NCBI GenBank assembly: GCA_016648135.1
Contig: JADDOH010000313.1
Span: 233,281-297,280 of the forward strand
Reading direction: 5' to 3'
Source of the DNA: Agrypnia vestita
Lineage: Eukaryota; Arthropoda; Insecta; Trichoptera; Phryganeidae
DNA length: 64,000 nucleotides
Numbering within the stretch: position 1 is the first letter of the stretch; every line of letters begins with the position of its first letter. A program made the position numbers and the translations under genes. Positions 44,341-56,514 of the stretch are shown here, one piece after another. Below the pieces are notes generated by a model. It was not told the DNA's origin and did no database searches. It worked only from the letters and a program-made list of their open reading frames with translations.

Positions 44341-46165
44341 AAAAGAATATCACAAAATTGCTATATGAATCCAGCTAGAACAAAAAATGGTAATCGCTAT
44401 GCAATCGCTATGGTAATCGAAGCGCACAGACGTCACAAATTCAGTTTGTTTTAAACATCTAGGTATGAGTATGTACAACGCAAAATATAACGTAAGTTAT
44501 TTTTGTAGCCCTACCAGATCTGTTCTTAATTTAAAAAATTGGGAATAGTTAAGAGAGGAATTATAGAAACTAGAAAGTACGATGTACCATGTGGGTAAGG
44601 AAAATGAACTTTTGATGAATGGGTAACAGGACAGAAACAAATGACAAATAGATACATTTTTTTAGTTTTTTTGCTCAAAAATCAAATTGAAAACATGCTT
44701 TTACCTATATGCTTTCTTTGCATACATTCGTAATCGATTTTTTAACATCACCCATGCAGTAGATATCCAAATAAAAAACACGTTGATTTATAGTTCAAAA
44801 CAAATTTTCGAAAGTATTTTCTTCACTCTTTCTGCGGTCTTGCTTGTGATTATTAATTTTAATCGAAATAGTGACCAAATAATATCGGGAATTAAATTTA
44901 ATCATGTATGGTCATCTACTTCGGGAAGTTGGTGAAAAATAAATCACGAAATTCCAGCAAAACAAAGAGAGAGAATGCGTTTTAAATGTACACTACCGCT
45001 GTGAGACAACCCCCTCGCCTAAAGAACGGTTTAGTTCGTCTCTGCACAATTTATACTCTGTGGTTGACCCCGATTTTCGACTATTTAATCAAATAAATTA
45101 GGCCTATTGTCGTGAATGCAACGTTCGATAGTCAATTTTAAATAAATCATCAAGTACTTGTGGTTTGTTTGAATAAACCATTGATTTCAAGTAGCCCGCA
45201 AAATGTTATTCAAAGGAGTTAAATCACAACTTCTCGGAGTCCATTAAACTGTTGAGTTTTTTGAAAATATTGATTCACCAAACTTTTCTTGCAATAAGTT
45301 GATAATGACGTTAGCAGTATGACACGTTCATCATATTGTTGGAACCACATATCATTCTAATCAAAGTCATCCAGAATATTTTGAGTTTGTTCAAATTTTT
45401 CAAGAACACAATTACCTACTGGATTTTTATCCCAGGGGACTTTCTTAATCAAGATATAAAAAAATAGATACCTCATTAGTGACATATGTATTTAATTAAG
45501 GGAATTAAAAGCTTTGGACGACGGTGGCGATTAATGATAAATTACAACACACATATGAAACGGTTTGTGAAACATAAAATATATATATATATATATTTAA
45601 CAACTTCAAAAAATTTACAGATGAAGTATTCTATCATGGGTGGAAGTGGTAAACATTACATTGTATAAAGTGATCACTTAAGCCAGCCGTACGATAAGTC
45701 GTAAGCCCTATGAACACCCAAGGACTTCCATACCTACTGCCTCCTTTAAAAATATGATTTCGTTTCAATGAGCCATCTATAATAATATAACAAATTCATC
45801 CAGTTTTCACCACAAAAATTCTGTTAACATCGATCGCTCAGCATTCACTGCAAATGTATTTCCAGCGTTATTTTAAAAAAAACATTGTCCGATGATATTA
45901 TGTCAAAAACTATATCTTACAGTGTCCTATTACGGATGGAAAGGCTTCTCTTTAATCTCCTTTGGATTATTTTCACACCGAAAATTATGATCAAGTTTAT
46001 TTATATGGATAAAAGCAATCTTATAAAAATATAAACACAAATCTTTTCGCAAAATACTCAAAAATCAGTCTTTTAAAAGTGTAAATACAAATCTTTTCCC
46101 TAAATACTTAAAATACTAAAAGGCTTGCGAACGACGAGAAATCGAAAAATTTGTACCTTTTGTAA
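44341..46165. other. AT-rich region without recognised gene
   Basis: It has similarity to 25330-25760 near 44660-44960 and a (TA)n run near 45580. No exon or RNA gene is seen. Confidence 0.45.
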
Positions 46166-46170
46166 CACTA

Positions 46171-46308
46171 GGGTCCGAATTCAAAGTCAATACTTAGATG
46201 ATTTAAAGGTTAAGGTACGCCTTAAAAGTGTTATTTGGAATGAAAATTACGCTTTTAAGGCGTACCTTAACCTTTAAATCATCTAAGTATTGACACCGAA
46301 TTCGGGGC
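46171..46308. mobile_element. Small foldback MITE
   Basis: About 60-bp inverted arms (from GGGTCCGAATTC to GAATTCGGGGC inverted) are separated by a few bases. The arm core GGTTAAGGTACGCCTTAAAA is mirrored exactly. TA flanks both ends. Confidence 0.8.
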
Positions 46309-46539
46309 TAGCACTTACTCATTTTTATGTCTTGTTGGTGGTTTAGTATAGTGAAGATCAAAATTCTTTTCAAATTTTTCAACGATTCGCTGAATAACAA
46401 GCAGAGTAGGTCGATTATGCGGAAGATTTATTTTCATATTTATTTTGTATGTATACTAAAACAGATAAATAAATAAATAAAATTCAAAAATCAGAACTTA
46501 ATTCGGATAGTTAGTTTAAGCTCGAAAGTAAGCCCCCTA

Positions 46540-46870
46540 GGTGGTGTACCCAGCGGGAAGCTATTGAGCTGTCGCCCCTGCCCAGAAAACTGAAATATAG
46601 CCATGTTTATGGAGGTTTCCATCATCGCGAGTCCCTCGGGAGCGAGGGTTCATCGGCGGCAAACGGTCTGTGCGCATGCGTCTGCTGCTGCAGTTATAAG
46701 TTCATTTTTCCTTGCGGTACATAATATATTGCTTGCCCAACGTAACTTGGCGTGCGGCGAGTTTTGAGCTAAAACCCGCCCCGCCCGCACCCGGCGGTAA
46801 CCCCTCGCCCTGTCATTCAGTTCATTCTCGTCTTTGAGCGCGAGCTGTGACATCTTGATTACCAATATAC
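46540..46870. other. GC-rich island, unknown
   Basis: The patch is markedly GC-rich, with a TGCGCATGCG palindrome at about 46671 (NRF1-like), TCGGCGGC and CCCGCCCGCACCCGGCGG. A minus-strand frame (46865 to 46650) starts with ATG but resembles nothing I know. It could be a promoter, an exon or a transposon end. I cannot decide. Confidence 0.35.
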
Positions 46871-47337
46871 ACCGAATTATATGTCCAAAACATTCTAAAC
46901 AGTCCGGGATGGTGCAAGAACAATTGCCAATGAAGAATTAAAGTTTTGCGAAGCTGAAAAAGTGAATAATGGACCGATATTACCGTCTGACAGTTTGACA
47001 GATAGAACTGCCGCCATTACTGCATGGTTTCTTCAGTGCTGCCCGACCAAATTTCTGTATTTAATACGACACCGGTCACCGGACATTCTGTGTATTATGT
47101 ATTGTATAATAAATTTACACCCTGACAACTTCTGTTACGCGATAGGAACGCCCTCCCTCGCACGCCTATAGCCAAGTTATAGTGGTACGTCTATAGCCCT
47201 TTGCATGCAGACTATTTTTGGTATGAAATGCCATCAACTCCAGAGCATTTTATGCAAACTCAAGCAAATATGTTAAGAGTGGATTTATAATATTTAAAAA
47301 AATATATACATATGTATAAAGGTAACAAATTCTTCAT

Positions 47338-47455
47338 TGGTAGACAATCGATTTAGTATGCGTAAGCCGTACGTACGAGACACTTTGTTTCATTGTGTTT
47401 ATACCCGTAAACACCAACACAACTACACATACTAATTCGATTGTCTTTCTTAAAT
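47338..47455. mobile_element. Foldback MITE family F (copy 1)
   Basis: AGACAATCGATTTAGTATGC is mirrored by ATACTAATTCGATTGTCTTT, with GTGTTTATACCCGTAAACAC at the centre. A second copy lies at 60380-60549. Confidence 0.7.
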
Positions 47456-47903
47456 GGAAAGAGTTCTAATGTCTCCACATTCACCCTATTGCTGATATAA
47501 TATTCAAACTACTACTTCATGATAACACAATGACACCCACTTTTCGTTGTTACGCCCTATGAATTCTGATTCGTCACTCGAACTCCGATTGTCACTTGTT
47601 TCCAAAAATTTTTTATCAATTTGCATATTATTAAAAACAAACCCTTCTTGCCAACCATTACACAAACAAATAAAAAACAAATTTACTCTCACTTAGTTAA
47701 AAAATCGTAACCATTTTTTTTCGTCACAAAAATATAAACTCATTTATTGTATGCTCATTTGAAAACGTATTAATATTTGACAATGTATGAATCCGGATGG
47801 CAACAATATCTATTTGACAATGTACACTTATATGACAATTTTCTTTTCGACATTGTACGCGTCCAAACAACGGCAATAACTAAACAGAATTAATAGTATA
47901 ATA

Positions 47904-47967
47904 GTAGCTTGTTGGTCTTGTGGTTAGGACACTCGCCTCGTGATCCAAAGGTCGGGGAAAAAAAAAA
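47904..47967 (+). mobile_element. Truncated tRNA SINE (head only, with A run)
   Basis: It matches the first ~50 bp of the 38576 SINE up to CCAAAGGTCG, then passes directly to GGG and an A run. The B box is lost. Confidence 0.75.
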
Positions 47968-48213
47968 GTTATTATTATGTGTTTATTGTTTATACCCGCG
48001 GCTAAAAGATTCTGGACGCTTTTTGAGGAAAAAAACATATGTATTGTTTGCAGCGACATATAGCCGCCAACGAACTAACGTAGGATTTTATTATGGCGAC
48101 GTATTGTCGCCAACGCGAGTGAAAAAGGATAATATGATATAAATTACATTTTAAATGTACATATTACAATAACATTATAATTTACGTGCTAGCTCGATAG
48201 CTCGTCCAATTAG

Positions 48214-48399
48214 TTTTTTTTTTTTTAAATAGAGATGTGAACACGGAATTCGAGTCACATCAATATTCTTACTATTTTCAAATTAAGCTAAACGCTTGTG
48301 CTATGAAAATAGGACTAACTTGCTTGTCTGTAGTGAGATTCGAACCCGCGACATTTGGATCACGAGGCGAGAGTCCTAACCACAAGACTAACAAGCTAC
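48214..48399 (-). mobile_element. tRNA-derived SINE, full-length
   Basis: It is in reverse orientation: T run at 48214-48226, body, then GAGATTCGAACCCGCG (B box inverted) and the tRNA-like head ending AACAAGCTA at 48399. It is close to the copy at 38576-38763. Confidence 0.85.
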
Positions 48400-48539
48400 T
48401 TTATTATTTAGTTAGTTAGTTATTATTTAGATACTGTAGATTTTCTGACAATGGCGACTATTGACTACAGGTAATTCGATGACAACGATAATAAAATGCG
48501 AATGAAAACAAATCTACGTATTATGTAACTAACAGTTAG

Positions 48540-48835
48540 GCCCTGCGGCTATTGCTGGCCGCTGTGCTGCCATTGCTATGATTGCTTGCTGCTTGACCCT
48601 GTGGTCAGCTATGGTGGCCACTTCGAGGCTGGTAGTGTCCGCTGTTCGGCCATTGGTGTTTACAATTGATGTTAGATGCCAATGGCCGGCCCAACTTGGC
48701 CTGTGGTGGATGATTCGCAGCCGCTGGTGGCCCCTGCGCGGTGTCTGCTTGCTGCAAGGCCATGCTGTCGGCTATGCTAGCCGCTTCGCGATCGATGACG
48801 GCTACTGCGCGGAAATTGGTATCTGATAGTTCTTA
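48540..48835. other. GC-rich open segment of unknown identity
   Basis: The plus strand has an 82-codon frame (48578-48826). The minus strand has a frame with a single stop reading NFRAVAVIDREAASIADSMA and then an AANHPPQAKLGRP region and Gln/Asn/Ser-rich text. The minus frame vaguely recalls a retrotransposon gag. I do not recognise either. Confidence 0.3.
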
Positions 48836-48879
48836 TATATTATGATATGTATTAAACACACTTAATAACCATTTATAAT

Positions 48880-49680
48880 TGACTAGCTGTTCGTGCCCGG
48901 CGTTGCACGGGTTAAGAATTAAGATAAAAATAATTTTTTCTTAGGAAAACAATGTTCTATTGTTTTGCAAAGCTTATAATAAAAACAATGTTTCCATTTA
49001 ATCTAGACTGGAATGGGTGGGATGTCAAGGAGCGAGATGTGGCCTATGTTTTCCCCCGAGTCCTAAAGAATATGTATGCAATATTGAATAAATGAAATAA
49101 AATCACACAAGGAGATCAAGAATCATATTGTCAAATACAAAAATATGTTGTTTTTGAATTTAGGTTTAGTCTAAAAATATTGCTTTGTGAATGAAGAGTA
49201 TCGCATGTTCTGCCCGATATTCGTCTTGAAAAAAATAAATTAAAATAAAAAATAATTGAATTACGCAAATAACATTTTGCTCATCAAGGTAATCGTTTAC
49301 AATTTTACATAATGTCGTAATCATTATTCAGCGATAATTTTTCAATAATATAAATATAGTAAATGAAAGTGAATTAGTCTACCTCGGTATGATTTAAATT
49401 GATTGCTGATTCCTTATCTATAAACTATTATTATTCAAGTTCTTTGGATGGGTCAGATGGGATGTACGATCTTCTTCGGCGCTCCCTCGTTGCGAGGATG
49501 ACGTCTGCCATGTTCAATTATACATCCGAGAGTGGCTGAGGAGCCCTATTCTGGAATCGCACACCCTTCCACACTTGTGTACATGCATCCGGTAGGTAGT
49601 GGTGTTCTGAGAGAAGGGATTTGTTTCTTTTCTTTCCTCGTTCTTCTTTTATCGGAAATTGCTTCCCCTTGATTGTTTCC
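48880..49680. other. Dispersed repeat end and AT-rich DNA
   Basis: ACTAGCTGTTCGTGCCCGGC at about 48883 is the start of a widespread insect repeat motif, also seen in diverged form near 357. Beyond it nothing is recognised. Confidence 0.4.
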
Positions 49681-49685
49681 CTGGT

Positions 49686-50430
49686 AACTAACTAACTAAC
49701 TTACCGTCACGCCGTTTCCCCGTGGGGGTAGGCAGAGAGGATAGAGCGCCATACTCTTCTGTCCTGACATACAACTTTCGCTTCGTCTACATTCATACAT
49801 CTTCGCATGCAAGCTCGACGGTTGTTCAGGCTTCTCACAGGACCATCTTCCAGTATCTGGTTAATCTGGTCATGCCACGTCTTCCGTGGTCGCCCTCTCT
49901 TTCTGGCGCCGTCAACACTTGCATCATATATTTTTCTTACCTATCATTCTTTCCTCATTCATTCGCTCAATATGCCCAAACCACCTGAGCGACTCTATTT
50001 TTATTCTATGTATTATGCTACGATCAGCTTTACATTCATTCCTAATATCCTCATTCTTTACTCTATCATACATGGATTTACCACACATACGTCTAAGGGA
50101 CCTCATCTCCACTGCATTCAATCTCCTTTCATTCCTCTTCTGCCAGCTCCAGGATTCACTTCCATACATTAGTGTCGGTACCAGAACTCCATTATATACC
50201 GCTAGTTTTGCCTCGGTAGATATATTTCTATTAGAAATTATTGCATTCAAAACACCGTTCACCCTATTCCCGGCAGTCACTCTCCTCTCTATATCTTTCT
50301 CAACATTTCCTCTTCTATCGAACATACTTCCCAAGTACACAAACTCATCTACTTGTTCCAAACATTCATTGCCTACTAGTATTTCACACGTTGTCTTACT
50401 TTCCTCCTTCTCGAATACCATTACTTTAGG
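49686..50430 (-). mobile_element. LINE-A, best-preserved copy, RT C-terminal ~240 residues
   Basis: The minus-strand frame from 50421 reads EQVDEFVYLGSMFDRRGNVE, NISTEAKLAVYNGVLVPTLM then YGSESWSWQ, LRRMCGKSMYDRVKNEDIRN and SLRWFGHIERMNEERM. One extra A near 49930 shifts the frame. The tail then continues KIYDASVDGARKRGRPRKTW, ILEDGPVRSLNNRR, NVDEAKVVCQDRRVWRS and ends SAYPHGETA at TGA (49707-49709). The 3' end is TTAGTTAGTTAGTT at 49686-49700. This is the reference for the other LINE-A fragments. The polymerase catalytic domain is missing. Confidence 0.85.
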
Positions 50431-51199
50431 TAGGATAGGATATGTGTAAACTATACATTGTTGATCACTTTCAAGGTGACTGTTGTATGTTTACAGTGGT
50501 ACATTAATTATTAAATTTTATTTTACTGCCCGCCGTTTTTAATTTTTTTTAAAGTCGGTTCGGTAAGAGATTTCTAATTTTAACGTTTAACGAAAGGTTC
50601 GCTTGTACCCGTGCGAACCTATAAATAAGAGAATATCGCCGGTAGAGATTGTTCATCCCTGTATGTATATGTTAGAAACTATAAGAAGGGTAGTAAATCT
50701 TTGCCATTTAACAATGCCACCAAAGCATTCTTGCCGTTTACAAGGGCTAATTACTACCTACACACGGCCATAACAGCTGTATTGTGTACGTGTATTTTTG
50801 CACAGATCTCGTTTTTGTCGACTTCAAAAAAATGTTTTTGCCTGACTAAGGGACAGCTTCAGGCAACTCAACTCCCAGGGTCTAAAATTTAAAATGAAAA
50901 ATTAAAACTATGAGTCAACATTTTAAAAATTATAACTGGAAAGTGAATATATAACTATTGCGTATTTTAAATATGTATTTATAACAAGTGTTACATATAA
51001 GTCCGCACGTACGTAGTTTCCAGATCGTTTGGTACGCGATGGACACCTTAAAAGAATCGAATTCAAATACCTGTGAAATCAGAGCTCTTTTGCTGTACCG
51101 ATTGTTTTTAGCTAGTGCCTAGAAAAATAACACTTTGAAGATATGTATTGTAGATTTTGATTTTAAATACTTAATAGAAGTGAAATTTATTATTTCCTT

Positions 51200-51620
51200 A
51201 CTTACAATCGCGCGCGTATCTCCGCGGGGGTAGGCAGAGAGGATAGAGCGCCACACTATTTTATCCTGACACACAACTCGCCTCATCCATATTCTTCGAT
51301 TTTGACATTGTTAGTTACGTTGAAATTGCAAGATTGTTGAGACTCCTCACAGGACCATTCTTTCCTCAATCATTCGCTCAACGTGCCTAAACCATATGAT
51401 TGACGCTGTTTTCATTCTATCAACCATGCTAAGAACAGTATTACATTCTCTTTTAAAATCTTCATTCATTACCTTATCATGAACAGATTTGCTACACATA
51501 CGTCTAGGTCTAGATGATCTTATCTCTACCGCATTCAGTCTACTTTGGTTCCCTTTTTGCCAGCTCCAGGCTTCACGTCCGTACATCAGTGTTTGTACCA
51601 GTCCCATGGTGTGCCGCTAG
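51200..51620 (-). mobile_element. LINE-A fragment with internal deletion
   Basis: A frame at 51607-51347 reads LVQTLMYGREAWSWQKGNQS, MCSKSVHDKVMNEDFKREC and IIWFRHVERMIEERM. At about 51350 it jumps to the extreme 3' part (SCRP..ILSAYP equivalents), so the GRPRKTWHDQI block is deleted. It is truncated on both sides. Confidence 0.75.
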
Positions 51621-51639
51621 TCTTACCCATCAAGAAAAA

Positions 51640-52770
51640 TGCAAAAAATAATGATATTCGTTTAAAATTTCACGTTCCATACTAGCGTCAGACAATGATG
51701 ACATAAATTATTCTTAAAACTTCAAGCCATAATAGTAAGGAAAAAAAAGTATATTTGGAAATGTCAAGGCGTAATCCCTTAAGGGAGAATACCTACCTAG
51801 ACATTTCGAAAAAATCTATTTTTAAATTTTTGCATTTTATTAAAGCTTGAGATCTTAAGAATGTCTGGTGAAAATTTCAAGCAAAAATTCAAAAAAATAA
51901 CAAAGTTATAGCTGATAATAGTGGCATGTCTTTGTTGATTACGCGCCGCGCCACACAGCTCCTCGCTACTCACAAGTAGCTGCCAGTCGGGTTTTATCAT
52001 AATAGAAACGTTAGACCTGTTTCTGTTACGTTTGTGAAGAGTGCTCGATGATATGGGAATTTACAGCAAGGTGGAGGACTTATATTGTGGACCTGGAATC
52101 GATGATTTTATGTAAGTTGAAAAATTTCGCGATTTATTCATCGCTCAATTTTCAAACCCGTTTCACTTGAAACCATGTTTTGAAAATCGGTGACCAAAAT
52201 ATCTCGGCAACCACTGAACCGATCAACTTAAAATTTCTAGTGAATATTTTATATATAATTATCTAGTCTTTATCGTAGAATTTTTCCCTAAAAAACGCTG
52301 TTTTAAATTCAAACGCCCGCCATTTTGTCAAAAATCTATATTTTCGAAAACCCCTATGTCAAAGACTAAATTATAGTGTCAATTTTGATGATTACAGATG
52401 AAATGGGAGTGGTCACCGCGGAGGACCTTTTCTTTCGGCAGTCGACAGAACCCAAGAATTTTCTGCTAGTGTTGAATATTTTTTATTATAAAAAATTAAC
52501 ATATTCTTAAAAGTATGTTCTTTAAATGTAAATATGATACAAATACCATAATTCATATTGGTTTTCTTTAAAAAATTCACAAAAATTGCCTCTTTTCGCG
52601 CTTCGTAGGTAGGTATTCCCCCTGAAGAGTCTTTCTCGAGAATTAACGAAAAATAATAATTCTGAAAATACGACAGAACACGTGGCACCGGTCTACCCAC
52701 GTGCGGACTATTTGTGGCCACTGTTACAAAAATAAAGTTGTATATGGTCAAGTACTTCGTCAATATTCAC
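51640..52770. other. AT-rich, possibly an unclassified repeat
   Basis: Long A/T-rich words with a GC-rich insert at 51930-51990 (ACGCGCCGCGCCACACAGCT). The style suggests an old transposable element, but I find no inverted ends or coding motif. Confidence 0.35.
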
Positions 52771-52775
52771 AAGTA

Positions 52776-52918
52776 CAGTTGCCGGCAAACTTCTTGAAAT
52801 TCTTTGACGTGGTGGGGGAATGCGCAGAAGACGAAATTTGGGTCTCTTTGGTGGAACGGTAGATGCGCAACCTTCTCCCCACCACGCCGTAGAATTTCAA
52901 GATGTTTGCCGGCTACTG
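52776..52918. mobile_element. Foldback MITE with TA target (Tc1/mariner style)
   Basis: CAGTTGCCGGCAAACTTCTT at the left is mirrored by AAGATGTTTGCCGGCTACTG at the right, with GTGGTGGGG/CCCCACCAC further in. TA flanks both ends. No coding capacity. Confidence 0.8.
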
Positions 52919-53057
52919 TACCTACTTGTGGTAATGCAATAAACAGCTGAAAATGTCTATATTCAATATTCAATACTGGATCTGTAGAATTGGAAGATAA
53001 CAAAGAGAAAAATTACTTTAGAATGATTTTAATGGCAGAATAATAAAAATATTGAAT

Positions 53058-53087
53058 GCGGAGAAACGGCGTGATGGTGAGTTAGTT
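53058..53087 (+). mobile_element. Minimal LINE-A 3' end (~30 bp)
   Basis: GCGGAGAAACGGCGTGATGG followed by TGAGTTAGTTA is exactly the last coding bases, stop and TTAG tail of LINE-A. It is an extreme 5' truncation. Confidence 0.7.
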
Positions 53088-53520
53088 AAAAATTCTAAAA
53101 ACTACCAAAACATACGAGACACGGGTAAAACTACAAGAGCTACATTTGGGCAAAGGTCCATTAAATATTACTCCACTAAACTGTACATAACAGACATAAA
53201 AGAGATACTATTATCATTAATAAATATAAAATGACCAACCTACCGACGGTTATGACCTGTTGGAAGAGCCACCGCTATGCTGAACAATATCACATTGGGT
53301 ATTGATATACGAGTATTCCATGTGTCTGAAGGGGTTTTCCGAAGCAGGATTCTCCTACAACTTTGACCAGATTTTACATGTTATTTTTAATTAATTAAAT
53401 ATTGTTATTTTAATATGTATACTTTCATAATATGTATGACTTGAACATTTAGCTTGTATTGTACATATTATTTAATAAATAAATTTAATTGAATTGAAAA
53501 AAATATAAATAGATAAATAA
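53088..53520 (+). mobile_element. Possible CR1/Jockey LINE 3' end
   Basis: The frame reads TTRATFGQRSIKYYSTKLY before a stop at 53232-53234, recalling the R..R..FGxxSI.Y.G.xLYN tail of arthropod LINEs. It is followed by a UTR-like stretch with TTTAATAAATAAATTTAA. Confidence 0.4.
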
Positions 53521-53639
53521 ATTTTTATCGTAGTACGCCTGTTCTAGGATGGGTAAAAGTCTACATGAGCTTCCACAATAATTAACATGATTTTCATAAC
53601 GTTCGCTGATACAGGAGGAAAAAAAACTGTGTATAGAAT

Positions 53640-53885
53640 ATCTTTTAGTTAGTAGCAAAAACTTCGGGCATTCTTCTTCATTAAATTTTGAATAAAAAAT
53701 ATTATTTTGGTGAAATGTGGACAGTTACGGAAATAAGCGACATCAGTGTGCTATTTTTTTCAATATTCTAAGTTATTTTATTTGGAATATTAAAAATTCA
53801 TTTACTTTAATACAAGTTGATTAAAATTATTAAAACTTATCAGAAACTTGAAAATAGATTTTTTTAAGGTTTTTGTTAGTTAGTA
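53640..53885 (+). mobile_element. Diverged left arm of foldback MITE family P
   Basis: TTAGTTAGTAGCAAAAACTTC, then TTTTGAATAAAAAATATTAT and GGTGAAATGTGGACAGTTA correspond to the 11112-11315 copy. Confidence 0.55.
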
Positions 53886-53927
53886 TTTTTTTATGATTTT
53901 ATCCTTAACTTTGTGATTAGATTATAG

Positions 53928-54290
53928 TTATTAATAAAAAAAAACTAACCAACTTTGTATAAACCACATTGATTGTTTTTAACTTCGTCAGGACGACTGC
54001 ACAATAACTTCCATAAATTTAATTTGTAAAGAATTTAAATGTATTATTATAAGAGACATATATTATTATATATGTATTATAATAATCAACCCACCCCCGT
54101 CGCAAACGAGCCCACGCCCTCACTTAAAATATGAATTATTTACAAATTTAGATTATCGACGTTGTTGTGCGTCCATCCGGACGATGATACAGTGGTATCG
54201 AAACCGGTAGACGTTTAAAAAAATCAATGTGGTTTGTATAATACAAAGTTTGTTAAATTTTTTTTTTAAATTGTTAGTTATTAACACAAT
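53928..54290. mobile_element. Palindromic Penelope-like repeat with two hammerhead remnants
   Basis: The outer arms (AACTTTGTATAAACCACATT and AATGTGGTTTGTATAATACA) are inverted. The minus strand near 53990 has CTGACGA but no GAAAC. The plus strand at 54174-54213 has CGGACGA, GATAC/GTATC and GAAACCGGTAGACG, so the core U has become G. The right arm is homologous to the intact motif at 32896-32936. Confidence 0.6.
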
Positions 54291-55984
54291 GATAAATTCA
54301 GTCAATAACTAATCGTCCACGCATGTGCGAATGGCCGACCTCGATTCAAAATCGTTATCGGTGAATTTCCAATCAAATAATATTACGCAGGCTAATCTTC
54401 ACGAGATTACAGATTGTAAAAATGTCATTGCGAATTTTTGAGAATAAGACACATTTTGTAACGAACTGTGGATTTTAAAAAACTACCTATAAAGACACGA
54501 TTGATAATTTTAAAATACCGTTCAGTGTAACAATGTATATTTTAATTATAAAGCGGAAAGATTATTTGCGCGAATCAGCAAAAGCTCTGGATCGATACGC
54601 ACTGGCGTCATAATATTTACATAGTTTTTTCCGTCACGAATTTCTAGGTCATGGCGACTATTTTTAGCTCGCGATGACATTTTTATCACAAGATATATAT
54701 GAAACTTTAAAATATGTGATCAAATTTCGATAAGTAAGTAATCAGATGCCGCATTGGGCAAAATTCATTGATATCTACTGAGAAAAAATACAATTTTTTT
54801 GACTGTGCGTATAATTTAATACACGGAAAAAATATTTGAATAAATGATTCGTGATGAATTTTTCCGGCCAGAAAGGTCGTATTCCTATACACGGCAGTAT
54901 ATACCAGAAAACTATAAACGAATGATTCTGAACGTCCATGAAAACCTGGGCGTATTTTTTAATTTGTCATGACTTCATTTTTGTTTCGCTGTTTTTTTTC
55001 TCGCAAGCATAATTTTTTTCAGCAATTTTCACGAATGTGAAATTAATACAGTCCGAATAAATTTGCTCGTTATAGCCAGAACTTGTTGTATCAGAGTTCG
55101 GCATATTATAGGTAAGTACTTATTTTTTAAACTATTAAAATGATCAACCGAGAATCAATTTCGTTTGCTAGCGAACCCATGCAATTTGCACAGTTTCCAA
55201 AATTTGCTCAGTAGGTACATAGCTATATCCGGGAGTCGTTCTCGTTATAATTGCATGGGAATACGATCCAAATTAATGTAAAATATAAAACATATGATGT
55301 TTATTACATAAGGTAGTTAGTAAAAGTGTCAGAGCTATAGAACTGATGCACTTGTAGTATTAGATTAGGCGATCTAGCCGCATGTAGAGTAACTCAGACT
55401 CCAAGTAATCGGAAAAAAATATGCTTAAATCAAAATCATATAAATGTTTTGTTCATTACAGAAGGGATCTTCTTATATACGAGCTTGTTATAACCAAGTT
55501 CGACTGAATATACAATAATCTAAAGCTCAGGCGTAGTTAGGCAGTAAATTAGTTAACGTATACGTAAAGAAAACTGAGACTAAATATGTCTAAATAAAAT
55601 TAATTTCCGTGAATATTTTTCTGGGATAGAAAATCTCATAATTCCCACGAATTTGGTTCGTAATGCCGATACTGGTAAGATATTCACTTAATGTGCTGTT
55701 GTTTCCCTTCTGACAAACCCCCTCGCATACACCTACAAACACATCACCCACCCCGCTAGGATAATCTTCCTCCCCAATTCACCCTCTAAGGATTGCTTCT
55801 ATCTTCTTTTTTTATATATATATATATATATTTTTGATATTTATTAATTAAACATATGCCAAAATGCAGAGCAGTTTTACGGCATGGTTGCCTTCAATAT
55901 TTGACAGTAATTTTTATTTTATAATGATGATAGTAGGTCATTATCGAGTGTTGCATGTTTTTTTACAAGTGATACATGATATGT
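54291..55984. other. AT-rich region without recognised gene
   Basis: It includes a fragment at 54885-54960 shared with 19165-19325. No exon is recognised. Confidence 0.4.
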
Positions 55985-56215
55985 AATTATAAACTAATGT
56001 AAGATTAGGTACATAGCTTTAATATATATTCTTTTAGCTTGTACTTTTTTGAAGCCAATGGAGTTTTTTTGTCTTGCATCATCTCAAAGAATTTTTTATC
56101 TAATTTATTAAAGATTCTTGGCACAATATAATCTCTTTTTCTTTCGCCACACATCTAGAGGATTAGATCGCTCCGTAATCTCTTGAGATCCGATGTAAGA
56201 ATTTCCAGATCAAAA
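55985..56215 (-). mobile_element. Possible LINE polymerase tail
   Basis: The minus frame reads LEILTSDLKRLRSDLIL, a stop, then GERKRDYIVPRIFNKLDKKF and KYKLKEYILKLCT. The FNKL..F...KYKLKEYIL pattern resembles the end of CR1/Jockey polymerases. Weak evidence. Confidence 0.35.
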
Positions 56216-56514
56216 ATTATTTCTTCAGTTGGAATATTCGACAAACAAAAGCCTTATTAGTGAGTATACGCCTCTTCAAGTGGACTCGGAGCGTTGGTGG
56301 AGGATATCCAATCAAGCAAAATTGTTTGTGGTTGTGGTCAGTGTGCCTTTATTAGGAAGGCTTTTCATTATTTCGCCCAAATATTATATGAATAGACTAG
56401 AAATGTAAGGGATGGCAGAAAATAATAATAATAAAGCAGTACACAACAGAATTTTGGAGTGAAGCCACGAGCTGGCAGCAAAGGAACGAAAGTATGTGGA
56501 TATTTAGTATATTT

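Noticed and set aside
49886..50449. 187-codon plus-strand frame
   Set aside because: Antisense of LINE-A.
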